A stretch of DNA of 64,000 nt from Proteobacteria bacterium SG_bin9 (GCA_002083525.1 LWDM01000059.1:30188-94187), one strand, 5' to 3'. Positions 1 through 8,777 are shown, counted from the first letter of the stretch. Numbers and translations are program-made. The notes: generated from the sequence alone by a model not told the origin.

Positions 1-32
1 AAGCTGCCGTTCTACCATTGAACTACGCCCGC
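1..32 (-). tRNA. tRNA-Gly, 5' part only (cut by window edge)
   Basis: Read on the minus strand, bases 32 to 1 match the 5' half of a bacterial glycine tRNA: a 7-base acceptor strand (GCGGGCG), TA, a D-stem GTTC with its matching GAAC around AATGGTA, then anticodon stem GCAGC and the first two loop bases TT. The window ends just before the anticodon, so the isoacceptor cannot be read; the Gly call rests on resemblance to known glycine tRNAs. Confidence 0.85.
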
Positions 33-85
33 GCTGGTTTCCTCATAACAGCCGACCAGTTGCCTCGCCAAGCGATATCGCCCGG

Positions 86-313
86 CTAACCCGGCTTGTA
101 GTTGCGGAAGCGTGGCATGTTGTTCTCGCACCACCGCTTCATGCCGGCTTCCGTCCAGCCGGGATTGATCCGCGCATTCCGGCTGCATGTCACACATTCA
201 GCCAAGGTCTTCTTGGACCCGCAGATGTAATCTTGCGATCCTTGCGCGCCGGCAGTGCTTCCGAACGCGAACAGGATCGTCGTCGATACCAGCGCAACGG
301 TGATGTGCTTCAT
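86..313 (-). CDS. Small secreted cysteine-containing protein
   Basis: A 75-residue protein of unknown function. Residues 1-23 form a typical Sec signal peptide (MKHITVAL start, hydrophobic core, cleavage near AGA). The mature part of about 50 residues has four cysteines (in YICG, ECVTC and RWCEN), which suggests two disulfides or a small metal site in the periplasm. The start at 313 is preferred over an upstream in-frame one because a strong GGAGGGGG Shine-Dalgarno lies just before it and the signal peptide then begins properly. It is monocistronic next to the tRNA-Gly. I do not recognise the family. Confidence 0.65.
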   Translation of the reverse strand: MKHITVALVSTTILFAFGSTAGAQGSQDYICGSKKTLAECVTCSRNARINPGWTEAGMKRWCENNMPRFRNYKPG

Positions 314-636
314 TGGAGCCCCCTCCGCCCTCTGTCTCGATACGCAACATCCAGACACCGCAAAGCCGTTTCAGCAAGCCCTTCCTACAGCTTGACAAGG
401 TCCCGTTATAGGAATATATTCTTTGTGTCTCGTCCCTCGATGAGGGGCGTTCGCGATCGTCACGATACGCGGGGCGGGATGCGGTGGACGTGTGTGCGAT
501 GTCAGACGTGCATCGTGCGCACGGACGTAGCTGAAGTCGTGTCATCCCGGAGCCGTCGCCCGGCTCCGCAGCGGCGGATTACTCAGGTTCGCCCGCCGGG
601 GGTCTTTCACGAAACAGGCCGTTAACACCACTGCGT

Positions 637-741
637 GCGGAACGCCGGACGAGTGTTCGGCGGCCGTGGTGACTTTGCTCGTGTGCCAAAAACGCATTTT
701 GCGCACGAGACTGCGGACGCACGATGCGTCCGGCGTTCCGC
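637..741. repeat. Inverted-repeat element with 15-bp arms
   Basis: Bases 637-651 (GCGGAACGCCGGACG) are the exact reverse complement of 727-741. Inside lies a second, imperfect inverted repeat around 677-708 (CTCGTG...GCACGAG with AAAA/TTTT arms). Nested palindromes of this kind are typical of dispersed intergenic repeats in Bradyrhizobium-like genomes; that attribution is from general knowledge, not a search. Confidence 0.6.
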
Positions 742-862
742 GCGCCCTCAGCGCGCGCTTGGGGCTTGCCCCATTCGCGCAAAAGAAGGGCGAAGGCGTG
801 AAGAGGGTTCCGGCGTCCCCGCGCCGCAAACAACAGGGGTGATCGCGCACATCTCAACTTCG

Positions 863-1057
863 TCGTTCCGGGGCGCGAGCGCAGCAAGCGAACCCGGAAT
901 CCATACGCCTCAGCAGGAGTGAGACGAAAATCGGATATGACTATGCAACGAACGCAGCAAATCCCAAATGCGTACAGGGGATATGGATTCCGGGCTCGCG
1001 CGCACGCAGCCGAGTGTATGTGGGGCTGCGGAAAAGATGCGCACGCCCCGGAATGAC
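863..1057. repeat. Composite palindromic intergenic repeat
   Basis: The left arm TCGTTCCGGGGCGCG (863-877) is mirrored near 1040-1057 (CGCCCCGGAATGA), and GAACCCGGAATCCAT (890-904) is mirrored at 982-996 (ATGGATTCCGGGCTC). Together they make a long, imperfect two-armed palindrome ending just before the stop of the DUF3124 gene. It is probably a dispersed repeat; once transcribed it could fold as a 3' end for that gene's neighbour. Confidence 0.6.
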
Positions 1058-1066
1058 AGAATGAGC

Positions 1067-1609
1067 CTACTGCCCCACCACCTTGAGCGAGCGGCCCGGG
1101 CTGATGAAGGAATAATGACCGGCGCCGATGCTGCCGATCATCAAGGCCTCGACCGCGGGTTCGGTGATCGGCGCGACCGCGCCCCAATCGACGATGAAGT
1201 TCGCGCCGGTACCGCCGCGCACGTCGGTGGTCGGTATATGCACCTCGACGGTCGCGAACGGCCTCACGGCCACCGGCTTGGTCAGGTAGCTCTCCACCAG
1301 CTTCCCGGCCGTGTCGAAATAGGCGATGCGGCGCAGGATCAACGGCTCGGTTTCCGACGTATTGTGCACACTCAGTGTGACGGCAAAGTCCGCCCGCGCC
1401 CGGCCCTGGCTGATCGAGACGCTGGAATAGGCCGGGACGTAGAACGAGCCGCCGACAACCGGTTTTTCCTGCGGAACGTCCATCAGCGAGGCCGCAAACG
1501 CCTGCTCCAGCGGGCGTTGCTGCGCCACGGCTGGCGTTGCAATTGCTGCGGCAAGGGCGAGCGCCGCGAAACCGAGGCCGGAGACAAATCGCCGCGACAG
1601 AGAGAGCAT
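1067..1609 (-). CDS. DUF3124 family secreted protein
   Basis: A 180-residue exported protein. Residues 1-29 form a signal peptide ending near VAQQ. The rest is a predicted beta-rich domain resembling the DUF3124 family (YVPAYSSV near residue 57, conserved NTS and ILRRIAYFDTAGKLV segments, then a TTDVRGGTGANFIVDW block). The molecular function of the family is unknown. A GAAGG ribosome site lies 8 bases before the ATG at 1609. The gene is divergent from the downstream antiporter with only about 90 bp between them, so the two may share a control region. Confidence 0.75.
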   Translation of the reverse strand: MLSLSRRFVSGLGFAALALAAAIATPAVAQQRPLEQAFAASLMDVPQEKPVVGGSFYVPAYSSVSISQGRARADFAVTLSVHNTSETEPLILRRIAYFDTAGKLVESYLTKPVAVRPFATVEVHIPTTDVRGGTGANFIVDWGAVAPITEPAVEALMIGSIGAGHYSFISPGRSLKVVGQ

Positions 1610-1701
1610 CGGAGACCTTCAAATTGATATTGTCAGCAGGTGCATTTATACCCTGAAACACCAATCACATACACTCACAGGGCCGTGGGGCTGACCCAAG
1701 A

Positions 1702-3441
1702 ATGCATGAGCTGATCCGGGATATCACCCTCTGCATTCTGTTCGCCTGGGTACTGGGGCTGGCCGCGCACTTCTTCCGCCAGCCGCTGATCCTCGCCTAT
1801 CTGATCGGCGGGTTCGTCATCGGCCCCTACGGCATGAAGTGGGTCGAGTCGCAGGAATCGATCAAGACGATCTCCGAGCTCGGCCTGATCTTCATGCTGT
1901 TCATGATCGGGCTCGAGATCGACCTGAAGAAGATCATCCGGGCCGGCAAGGTCATCATCATTGGCGCCGGCGTGCAGTTGCTCGGCGGAGCTGTTCTCGG
2001 CATCGCCTTCTTCACGCTGATCGGCCTGTCGTTCGGCGGCCCGCGCTGGGACGCACTCTATCTCTGCGTCGCGGCGGCACTCTCCAGCACGGTCATCATC
2101 GTCAAGGTGCTGTACGAGAAGCGCGAGCTCGACACGCTGCCCGGCCGCATCACCCTCGGCATTCTCGTTTTGCAGGATGTGTTCGCGATCCTGTTCCTCG
2201 CCATTCAGCCGAGCCTCGACAATCTGCAGTTCGGCATCATCGCGCTGTCGATCGGCCGCGTGGTGGTGCTGGTCGCGTCTGCACTCGCCGTCAGCCGTTA
2301 TGTGCTGCCGTGGCTGTTTCACCAGATCGCGCGGCGGCCGGAGCTGATCCTGCTCGGCGCGCTCGCCTGGTGCTTCTTCGTCGCCGAGGTCGCCGAGAAG
2401 CTGCATCTATCGCGCGAGATGGGCGCGCTGGTCGCCGGCGTGTCGCTCTCGACCTTCCCCTACGCGCTCGACGTCACCGCCAAAGTGACGACCTTGCGGG
2501 ACTTCTTCATCACACTGTTCTTCGTCACGCTCGGCATGACCATTCCGATCCCGACGATGTCGGTGCTGTGGATGGCGCTGGTGATCGCCGCATTCACGGT
2601 GATCAGCCGCGTGCTCACCGTGTTCACGCCGCTCTACTTCATGCATCAGGGGCTGCGGGCAAGTCTGCTGCCCGCGATCAACCTGTCGCAGATCAGCGAG
2701 TTCTCGCTGGTGGTGCTCGGCGTCGGCATCACCGCCCAGCATATCTCGACCGAGACGTCGAGCGCCGCGTCGTTCGCGTTCGTACTGCTGGCCGTGCTGT
2801 CGACCTTCGTGATGACGCAGAGCGACGGCATCGTGCGCTCGCTGATCGGATTCCTCAAGCGTATCGGCCTGCGCGATCTCGATCACAAGGACGAACCGGG
2901 GCATGGCGAAGACGGCGGCGGTCATGGCGGCCATGGCGAGCCGTCGCGCATCCTGCTGCTTGGCTTCTTTCGCACGGCCAGCGCACTCGTCGCCGAAATC
3001 GAGAAGCAGAACAAGCCGTTGCTCGACCAGATCGGCGTCATCGATTTCAATCCGAACGTCTACCGCAACCTCACCGATCGCGGCGTCAAGGTGACTTACG
3101 GCGACATCAGCAACACCGATACGCTGATGCATGCGGGACTGGAGCATGCGGAAATCGTCATCTCCAGCGTGCCGGACTGGATTCTGAAGGGCACAACCAA
3201 CGCCAAGCTGGTCAGGCAGGTGCGCGCGCTCAATCCGAAGGCGAAGATTTTCGCGGTCGCCGATCTGCTCTCCGGCGTACAGGACCTCTACGACGCCGGC
3301 GCCGATTACGTGACCGTGACGCGGCTCGGCGAGGCGCACGAACTGGTGGCCGCCATCAATGCCGCCGACAAGGGGCTGCTGGACGATCAGCGCTCCGAGA
3401 TCGACGCCCAGTTGCGCGAGCGCAACGAAGTGTTGCCGTAA
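1702..3441 (+). CDS. CPA2-family monovalent cation:proton antiporter with RCK domain (Kef/YbaL-like)
   Basis: A 579-residue inner-membrane transporter. Residues about 5-385 are an Na+/H+ exchanger domain with some 12 membrane segments (LIGGFVIGPYG and LGLIFMLFMIGLE early on are typical of CPA2 proteins). Residues 416-579 are a TrkA-N/RCK nucleotide-binding domain (RILLLGFF, then GVIDFNPN and YGDISNTD). A linker at about 393-414 is rich in Gly and His. The family exchanges K+ or Na+ for H+, often gated by NAD(H) or glutathione adducts through RCK. The variant LLLGFFRTA replaces the canonical GxGxxG, so nucleotide binding may be altered. No KefF/KefG-type partner is adjacent. Confidence 0.88.
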   Translation: MHELIRDITLCILFAWVLGLAAHFFRQPLILAYLIGGFVIGPYGMKWVESQESIKTISELGLIFMLFMIGLEIDLKKIIRAGKVIIIGAGVQLLGGAVLGIAFFTLIGLSFGGPRWDALYLCVAAALSSTVIIVKVLYEKRELDTLPGRITLGILVLQDVFAILFLAIQPSLDNLQFGIIALSIGRVVVLVASALAVSRYVLPWLFHQIARRPELILLGALAWCFFVAEVAEKLHLSREMGALVAGVSLSTFPYALDVTAKVTTLRDFFITLFFVTLGMTIPIPTMSVLWMALVIAAFTVISRVLTVFTPLYFMHQGLRASLLPAINLSQISEFSLVVLGVGITAQHISTETSSAASFAFVLLAVLSTFVMTQSDGIVRSLIGFLKRIGLRDLDHKDEPGHGEDGGGHGGHGEPSRILLLGFFRTASALVAEIEKQNKPLLDQIGVIDFNPNVYRNLTDRGVKVTYGDISNTDTLMHAGLEHAEIVISSVPDWILKGTTNAKLVRQVRALNPKAKIFAVADLLSGVQDLYDAGADYVTVTRLGEAHELVAAINAADKGLLDDQRSEIDAQLRERNEVLP

Positions 3442-3593
3442 AAATGGCCCCTTCCCGGGGGACAGGAAGAGGCCGAAATAGATCAGGAAGCGGGTGGAGA
3501 TTGCCCGCAATTGTTGCCAGGTTCTGGCAGCAGTCAGTGGCTAAACCCGCAGGACAAGCTTCCACTTCTTTCGGCAGACCCTAGATTAGACCC

Positions 3594-4190
3594 ATGTCGG
3601 CAAGCGGGTTCACCATCTTCGAGACGGCCATCGGCCCCTGCGGCATTGCCTGGGGTGAACGTGGTTTGCTGGCGACACAGCTTCCCGGCTACGGCGAACG
3701 CGATACACGCAGCTGGCTCACCCGCCGTCGTCCCGATCTCGTCGAAACGACGTTGCCGCCGCCCCATGTGCAAGACGCGATGGAACGGATCGCAGCGCAT
3801 CTGCGCGGCGAAGAGAGCGATCTCGACGGCATCGCGCTCGACATGAACGGCCTGCCTGCCCTCAACCGCAAGGTCTACGAAATCGCCCGCGCCATTCCCT
3901 CCGGACGCACGCGCACCTATGGCGAGATTGCCGGCGAGGTCGGCGATCTTGGCGACGCTCGCGCAGTGGGCCAGGCGCTCGGTCAAAATCCGTTTCCGAT
4001 CGTAATCCCCTGCCATCGCGTGCTTGCCGCCAACGGCAAGGCCGGCGGCTTTTCCGCGCCCGGCCACATCACCACCAAGTTCAAGCTGCTCGAAATCGAA
4101 GGCGCGCGGATCGAAGACGCCAAAGCCAACGGCACGCCGACGCTGTTCGACGTGCCGCTGTCGGTGGCGCCATCCCGACGTCGGAGGTAG
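3594..4190 (+). CDS. ogt: Methylated-DNA-[protein]-cysteine S-methyltransferase
   Basis: A 198-residue suicide DNA-repair protein that moves the methyl group of O6-methylguanine (and O4-methylthymine) to its own cysteine. The active-site PCHRV motif is at residues 139-143 with acceptor Cys140; the preceding helix-turn-helix with arginine finger (SGRTRTYGEIA, about 103-113) and the GRALG-equivalent VGQALGQNP are present. The length fits Ogt/AGT rather than full Ada, and there is no N-terminal Ada zinc domain. Only 3 bp separate it from the downstream AraC regulator, so the pair is probably one transcript. Confidence 0.92.
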   Translation: MSASGFTIFETAIGPCGIAWGERGLLATQLPGYGERDTRSWLTRRRPDLVETTLPPPHVQDAMERIAAHLRGEESDLDGIALDMNGLPALNRKVYEIARAIPSGRTRTYGEIAGEVGDLGDARAVGQALGQNPFPIVIPCHRVLAANGKAGGFSAPGHITTKFKLLEIEGARIEDAKANGTPTLFDVPLSVAPSRRRR

Positions 4191-4193
4191 CGC

Positions 4194-5045
4194 ATGGTCA
4201 GCAAAGCCGTTTTGCGGCAAGGGCCGATCACCGTTTACGATTACAGGTGCGATTCCGGGCCGGGCAGCAAGCCGTTTGCCGAAGAGCATAAGTGCCACTC
4301 GCTGTCGTTCGTCCGCAAGGGCAGCTTCGGCTGCCGCGCGCGCGGCCAGTCGTTCGAACTCGTTGCGGGTTCGGTGATGGTCGGCCGTCCCGGCGACGAA
4401 TACACCTGCACCCATGAGCATCATGCATGCGGCGACGAGTGCCTGTCGTTTCAGTTCACGCCCGAGCTTGCCGATAGCATGAATGGTGATAACCGCATCT
4501 GGCAGAGCGGCGCGATCGCGCCGTTGCCGGAACTGATGGTGCTCGGCGAACTGGCGCAGGCGGCGACCCGCAATGAAACCGGACTAAGCCTCGGCGAAGC
4601 CGGGCTGATGTTTACCTCGCGCTTTATTGAGATCGTCTCGGACCGGACGCAGGAGCAGGTCAAGGCGACGGCGCGCGACCGGCGGCGCGCCGTGGAAGCG
4701 GCGCTCTGGATCGACGACAACGCGCACGATCCGATCGATCTGGAAGATGCGGCCGAGCAGAGCGGGCTCAGTCCTTTCCATTTCCTGCGGCTGTTTTCGA
4801 GCGTGCTCGGCGTGACGCCGCATCAGTATCTCGTTCGCTCGCGGCTGCGGCGCGCCGCCGGACTTCTTGCCGACGACGACCGCGCCATCACCGGCATCGC
4901 GTTCGATGTCGGTTTCGGCGATCTGTCGAATTTCGTCCGCACGTTCCATCGCGCCGCGGGTATGTCGCCGCGCGCGTTCCGCAAGGCAGCCCGTGGCGAC
5001 CGCAAGATTGTCCAAGAACGGTTGGGGAGGTTGGCCGTAACGTGA
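4194..5045 (+). CDS. AraC-family transcriptional regulator with Cys/His-rich N-terminal domain
   Basis: A 283-residue regulator. Residues about 1-155 look like a cupin-type sensor; residues about 165-270 are the two helix-turn-helix motifs of AraC/XylS ([15 protein letters not shown], then [29 protein letters not shown]). The sensor part is unusually rich in potential ligands: Cys19, 34, 47, 72, 79 and 83 plus His74, 76 and 77, with the dense stretch [12 protein letters not shown] at 72-83. That suggests a metal, thiol or alkylation sensor (inference). It lies 3 bp after ogt and 25 bp before a VOC gene, so it probably controls this small cluster. Confidence 0.85.
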   Translation: MVSKAVLRQGPITVYDYRCDSGPGSKPFAEEHKCHSLSFVRKGSFGCRARGQSFELVAGSVMVGRPGDEYTCTHEHHACGDECLSFQFTPELADSMNGDNRIWQSGAIAPLPELMVLGELAQAATRNETGLSLGEAGLMFTSRFIEIVSDRTQEQVKATARDRRRAVEAALWIDDNAHDPIDLEDAAEQSGLSPFHFLRLFSSVLGVTPHQYLVRSRLRRAAGLLADDDRAITGIAFDVGFGDLSNFVRTFHRAAGMSPRAFRKAARGDRKIVQERLGRLAVT

Positions 5046-5070
5046 TCTCACTTGCTCAAGGAGATCGCAA

Positions 5071-5430
5071 ATGTACGACCATATCGGCCTGCGCGTGAAA
5101 GACCTCGACACGAGCGTCCGCTTTTACACCGCCACCCTCACCCCGCTCGGCCATGTGCTGGGCTCGCATGACAAGAGCTATGCCGGCCTCGGCCCGAAGG
5201 ATGCACCGGCGCTGTGGCTGCATCTGTCGCAGTCGGCGCCGACCGGCGGCCACATCGCCTTCAGCGCCAAGACGCGCGCGGCTGTCGACACGTTTCATGC
5301 CGAAGGCCTCAAGAACGGCGGCAAGGACAACGGCCCGCCGGGCGTACGCACCGACTACGGCCCGACCTACTATGCAGCCTTCCTGATCGATCCGGACGGC
5401 AACAACGTCGAAGCCGTCTGCTTCGCCTGA
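5071..5430 (+). CDS. VOC (glyoxalase/bleomycin-resistance fold) family protein
   Basis: A 119-residue cytoplasmic protein of the vicinal oxygen chelate superfamily: MYDHIGLRVKDLDTSVRFYT opens the first beta-alpha-beta module with a metal-ligand His at residue 4, and FLIDPDGNNVEAV near the C terminus supplies the usual terminal Glu ligand. The family includes glyoxalase I, dioxygenases and antibiotic-binding proteins; sequence alone does not fix the substrate. An AAGGAG site precedes the ATG. It is followed after 16 bp by an SRPBCC gene, and both probably belong to the operon of the upstream AraC regulator. Confidence 0.85.
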   Translation: MYDHIGLRVKDLDTSVRFYTATLTPLGHVLGSHDKSYAGLGPKDAPALWLHLSQSAPTGGHIAFSAKTRAAVDTFHAEGLKNGGKDNGPPGVRTDYGPTYYAAFLIDPDGNNVEAVCFA

Positions 5431-5446
5431 ACGAGAGGAGCTCATC

Positions 5447-5854
5447 ATGGCCACTGTTTACAAAACGATCATGATCGATGCGCCGCCGGCCGTCGTGTGG
5501 GACGCGCTGCGCGACTTCCACGCCGTGCATCAGCGTATCGCGCCGGGCTTCGTCACCGGTCTGACATCGGAAGGCGACGTGCGCATCGTCACCTTCTCAA
5601 ACGGCAGCGTCGCGCGCGAGAAGCTCGTATCCTGCGACGATACCCACCGCCGCCTCGTCTACTGGATTTCGAGCGAGCGCATGATACATCACAACGCCTC
5701 GGCGCAGGTGTTCGCCGAACCGAACGGCACCACACGCTTTGTCTGGATCACCGACGTGCTGCCGGAGGAGATTGCACCGTACATCGACAGCCAGATGTCG
5801 ATGGCGGTGCCGATCATGAAGCAAACGCTGGAGAAAGCCGCACAGGCGGCGTGA
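5447..5854 (+). CDS. SRPBCC (START/Bet v1-like) family protein
   Basis: A 135-residue protein with the pattern of polyketide cyclase/dehydrase-like SRPBCC proteins: an N-terminal strand (VYKTIMIDAPPAVVWDALRDF), a curved sheet with TFSNGSVAREKLVSCDD and YWISSERM, and a long C-terminal helix (SMAVPIMKQTLEKAAQAA). Such proteins bind hydrophobic ligands in a helix-grip pocket; no catalytic activity can be assigned. A GAGAGGAG site precedes the start. It ends the ogt-AraC-VOC-SRPBCC cluster and converges on the MATE gene. Confidence 0.85.
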   Translation: MATVYKTIMIDAPPAVVWDALRDFHAVHQRIAPGFVTGLTSEGDVRIVTFSNGSVAREKLVSCDDTHRRLVYWISSERMIHHNASAQVFAEPNGTTRFVWITDVLPEEIAPYIDSQMSMAVPIMKQTLEKAAQAA

Positions 5855-5863
5855 GACGCGGGA

Positions 5864-5888
5864 GGGAGTGTAGCGCGGCTACACTCCC
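5864..5888. terminator. Hairpin between convergent genes
   Basis: GGGAGTGTAG (5864-5873) pairs perfectly with CTACACTCCC (5879-5888) around a 5-base loop. It sits between the SRPBCC stop (5854) and the MATE stop, and its right arm contains the MATE stop codon. There is no T tract, so it may act as an RNA 3'-end stabiliser or bidirectional terminator rather than a textbook one. Confidence 0.5.
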
Positions 5889-7297
5889 CACTTCGTGAAC
5901 TTGACCGACGCCACGCCCGCAAGTCCGAGCAGCAGCATCGATGCGGCCGCGAGCGTGAAGAATGACTGAACGCCCATCCCATACGACATCAGAATCCAGC
6001 CGCCGATCGCGATGAACACAAGACGCGCGGTTTGCGCCAGCACCGGCGGCAGCACTTTCGCCGCCCCCTGCGACGAGAAATACAGCGAGATCGACAATCC
6101 GATAAAGGCATAGAACGGCGCAGCCGTCGTCAGATACTGGCGGCTCGCGGCCCGCACGCCGGGATCGTCGGTGAACAGGTTGATCCAGATATCAGGAAAG
6201 ATCGCGATCACCGTCGCAACGCTGCCGACCGACACGAAGGATACGAGACCGGCTGTCCACGCAATGCGCCGCGCACGCACGACATCGCGGGCGCCGATCG
6301 CCATGCCGACCATCGGCACTGACGCCATGCCGACGGCGAACGCGATCGAGGTCAGCATGAACTCAAGACGCGCGCCGATACCGTAGCCGGCCAGCACCTC
6401 GGTGCCGAAGTGCGCCAGCATGTGTGTGAAGATCGAGATCGTCAGAACGCCCTGCAGCGGCGAGAAGCACGCAATCGCGCCGACTCGCAGAATGTCGAAG
6501 AACATCGCACGCTGAATCCGGAAACCGCGTACCAGCGGATTGACGCGGGCGCGGCCGGACAGGATGTACCAACCCATGATCGCGGCACTGATGCTCATGG
6601 CAAGCAGCGCACCGGCAGCAACGCCCGGCATGCCGAACTGCGGCACCGGCCCAAGGCCAAGTCCGAGCGTGCCGCCAAGGATGATCTGGCTTACCGCCGA
6701 ACACAGCACCATCGCCGAGGGCAGCTTCATGTTGCCGGTGCCCCGCAACACGCCAGCCATCGTGTTCATCAGCCAGGGAATGGTTGCGCCGAGAAAGAAG
6801 ACGTTGATGTAGGCGACTGCCTGCACCAGCACATTTCCGCGCCCGCCCATTGTCGCGAGCAGCGTCGGTCCGAAGATGAGGACGCCGACCATGAACACGA
6901 GGCCAAGCGAGAAGCCGATGATCAGCGCATGCGCTGCCAGCGTGGACGCGCGATGTACGTTATTCGCGCCGAGCGCACGGGCGATGGCGGACGCCACGCC
7001 GCCGCCCATCGCGCCGCCGGACATGGTCATGGTCAGCATGATGAAAGGAAACACCAGCGCCATTGCCGCCAGCGCCTCGACACCCAATCGGCCGATATAG
7101 GAGGTCTCCGCGATCACCACGCAGGTGCCGGCGGTCAGCGCGACGACGTTGGGCGCGGACAGACGTAGCAACGTCGGCAGGATCGGGCCTTCAAGCAGCG
7201 GATTGCGCGCAGCCGGAGCTGCCGGAGCAACGATCGGCTCCAGCGGCTTCCCCTCGCCGTCGGACGGGGGCAACTCGGCAACTGCTAGATCGGACAT
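5879..7297 (-). CDS. MATE family efflux transporter
   Basis: A 472-residue inner-membrane protein with about 12 hydrophobic segments in two pseudo-repeats, beginning after a 35-residue Pro/Glu/Ala-rich cytoplasmic tail. Family signatures include NVVALTAGTCVVIAETSYIGRLG, PWLMNTMAGVLRGTGNM and GIGARLEFMLTSIAFAVGMAS. MATE proteins export drugs, metabolites or organic cations in exchange for Na+ or H+; the substrate is not predictable here. A GGAGAGG site precedes the ATG. Its own upstream region is shared with the divergent amidohydrolase gene (about 195 bp). Confidence 0.9.
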   Translation of the reverse strand: MSDLAVAELPPSDGEGKPLEPIVAPAAPAARNPLLEGPILPTLLRLSAPNVVALTAGTCVVIAETSYIGRLGVEALAAMALVFPFIMLTMTMSGGAMGGGVASAIARALGANNVHRASTLAAHALIIGFSLGLVFMVGVLIFGPTLLATMGGRGNVLVQAVAYINVFFLGATIPWLMNTMAGVLRGTGNMKLPSAMVLCSAVSQIILGGTLGLGLGPVPQFGMPGVAAGALLAMSISAAIMGWYILSGRARVNPLVRGFRIQRAMFFDILRVGAIACFSPLQGVLTISIFTHMLAHFGTEVLAGYGIGARLEFMLTSIAFAVGMASVPMVGMAIGARDVVRARRIAWTAGLVSFVSVGSVATVIAIFPDIWINLFTDDPGVRAASRQYLTTAAPFYAFIGLSISLYFSSQGAAKVLPPVLAQTARLVFIAIGGWILMSYGMGVQSFFTLAAASMLLLGLAGVASVKFTKWGV

Positions 7298-7493
7298 CGC
7301 CTCTCCGGCTCAGCGGGCGCAACGCGGTATCATAAGACGGGCCGTCGTTAGCACTGATTCCCGCGGAACGGCATGGTCCGGAACGCATGCCCCTCCCGCG
7401 CAGGCCCAGTTTGCGTTGCAGCTAACGAAACATCCTTGCCGCGGCTGTGAAGCTCACCCAAGATCGGCAAAAATCATAACTGGCAGGGAGCGG

Positions 7494-8777
7494 ATGATGA
7501 CCAATCTCACACGTCGGAATTTTCTCGCCACGACCGGCGGCGCCGCAGCAGCGCTTGCATCCGGTTCGGCCTATGCGGCGATGGGGCCGAACGACAAGTT
7601 CGATCTCGTCATCAAGGGCGGCGAGGTCGTCGATCCCAGCCAGTCGTTGCGCGGCAAGCGCGATATCGGCATCCGCTGGGGCGTGGTCGAAGCGATCGAG
7701 AACGATATTCCAGCCGCGCGCACCCAACGCTCGATCGACGCCAGCGGCAAGATCGTGACACCGGGCCTGATCGATTTGCACGCGCACGTCTATCCTTATG
7801 GCTCAGCCATCGGCATTCCGGCGGACGAACTGGTGGAGCGGCAATGCACGACCACGGTCGTATCCGGCGGCGACGCCGGCGTGAACAACATCGCAGCGCT
7901 ACGCCGCCACATCGCCGCGCAATCGCGCACCCGCATCTACGCGTTCCTGCACATTGCCAACAACGGCCTCTCGGCGTTTCCGGTTGCCGAGCTCTACAAC
8001 ATCGATCATGCGCAGGTGGATGCTTGCGCCATGGCGCTCGCGGAAAACCAGGACTTCCTGCTCGGCGTGAAGGTGCGCATGTCGGAGAATGTGATTTTCA
8101 AGCACGGCCTCGAGCCGCTGAAGCGCGCTATCCTGGCCTGCGAGAAGTGCGGCTGGCCAGCCAAGATGATGGTGCACATCGGCGGCGTCGAGACGCCGCA
8201 GCTGATGTCACAGATTCTCGATCTGCTGCGTCCGGGCGATGTGCTGACTCACTCCTATTCCGGCGCGCCAAATATCGGCGGCGCCTTCACCAACATCGTG
8301 CAAGACGGCAAGCTGCTGTCGGCGGCGCTCGCCGCCAAGCAGCGCGGCGTGATGTTCGACGTCGGCCATGGCGGCGGCAGCTTCGACTACACGGTTGCGG
8401 AAGTGGCGATCCCCCAGGGCTGCCCGCCGGACACGATCTCGTCCGACATCCACGTGTTCTCGGGCAACACGCCCGGCATGCCCTATCTGCCGTGGGTGAT
8501 GAGCAAGTTCATGGGCCTCGGCTTCTCGCTGGAGCAGGTGATTTCCATGGCCACGGTCAATCCGGCAAAGATCATCAATCGCGCGGCCAATATCGGTTCG
8601 CTGAAGGTTGGCGCACCGGCGGATGTCGCAATCATGGAATACGTCGAAGGCCCTGTGTCGTTCGTCGATACGCGCAACAACAAACGCGACGGCAAGGCCT
8701 ATCTCAAGCCGGTGCAGACGGTCATGAACGGCGTGCCGTTCGGGCGGCCGTATCAGTCGCCGTTTGCGGTGCGCTAA
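7494..8777 (+). CDS. Tat-exported amidohydrolase/deacetylase-family metallohydrolase
   Basis: A 427-residue protein. I chose the ATG at 7494 because an AGGGAG site precedes it and the protein then starts with a twin-arginine signal (TRRNFLATT, Arg7-Arg8, then an Ala-rich core ending SAYA), implying folded export to the periplasm. The rest is an amidohydrolase-superfamily TIM barrel: VIKGGEVVDPSQ and VTPGLIDLHAHVY with metal ligands His96 and His98, a probable carbamylated-lysine region (VKVRMSENV), MMVHIG, THSY and FDVGHG, then DISSDIH-like SSDIHVF. Relatives hydrolyse cyclic amides or N-acyl groups; the substrate is unknown. Its stop overlaps the convergent acyl-CoA dehydrogenase stop. Confidence 0.85.
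   Translation: MMTNLTRRNFLATTGGAAAALASGSAYAAMGPNDKFDLVIKGGEVVDPSQSLRGKRDIGIRWGVVEAIENDIPAARTQRSIDASGKIVTPGLIDLHAHVYPYGSAIGIPADELVERQCTTTVVSGGDAGVNNIAALRRHIAAQSRTRIYAFLHIANNGLSAFPVAELYNIDHAQVDACAMALAENQDFLLGVKVRMSENVIFKHGLEPLKRAILACEKCGWPAKMMVHIGGVETPQLMSQILDLLRPGDVLTHSYSGAPNIGGAFTNIVQDGKLLSAALAAKQRGVMFDVGHGGGSFDYTVAEVAIPQGCPPDTISSDIHVFSGNTPGMPYLPWVMSKFMGLGFSLEQVISMATVNPAKIINRAANIGSLKVGAPADVAIMEYVEGPVSFVDTRNNKRDGKAYLKPVQTVMNGVPFGRPYQSPFAVR

Larger units (their letters stand above)
314..1066. other. Gene-free, repeat-rich intergenic region
   Basis: About 750 bp without a convincing gene. It holds two nested inverted-repeat blocks (637-741 and 863-1057, listed separately). Open frames across it are short, lack ribosome sites and have the Arg/Ala/Pro-rich composition of antisense or repeat translation. 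I see no tRNA or convincing promoter. Confidence 0.6.

Noticed and set aside
542..850. 102-codon open frame on the minus strand in the first gap
   Set aside because: Spans the inverted-repeat block 637-741, has no ribosome site and no protein-like features; treated as translation of repeat DNA.
7125..7493. Longer N terminus for the amidohydrolase (start at 7125)
   Set aside because: It would bury the twin-arginine signal internally and overlap the divergent MATE gene; the ATG at 7494 has a good ribosome site.
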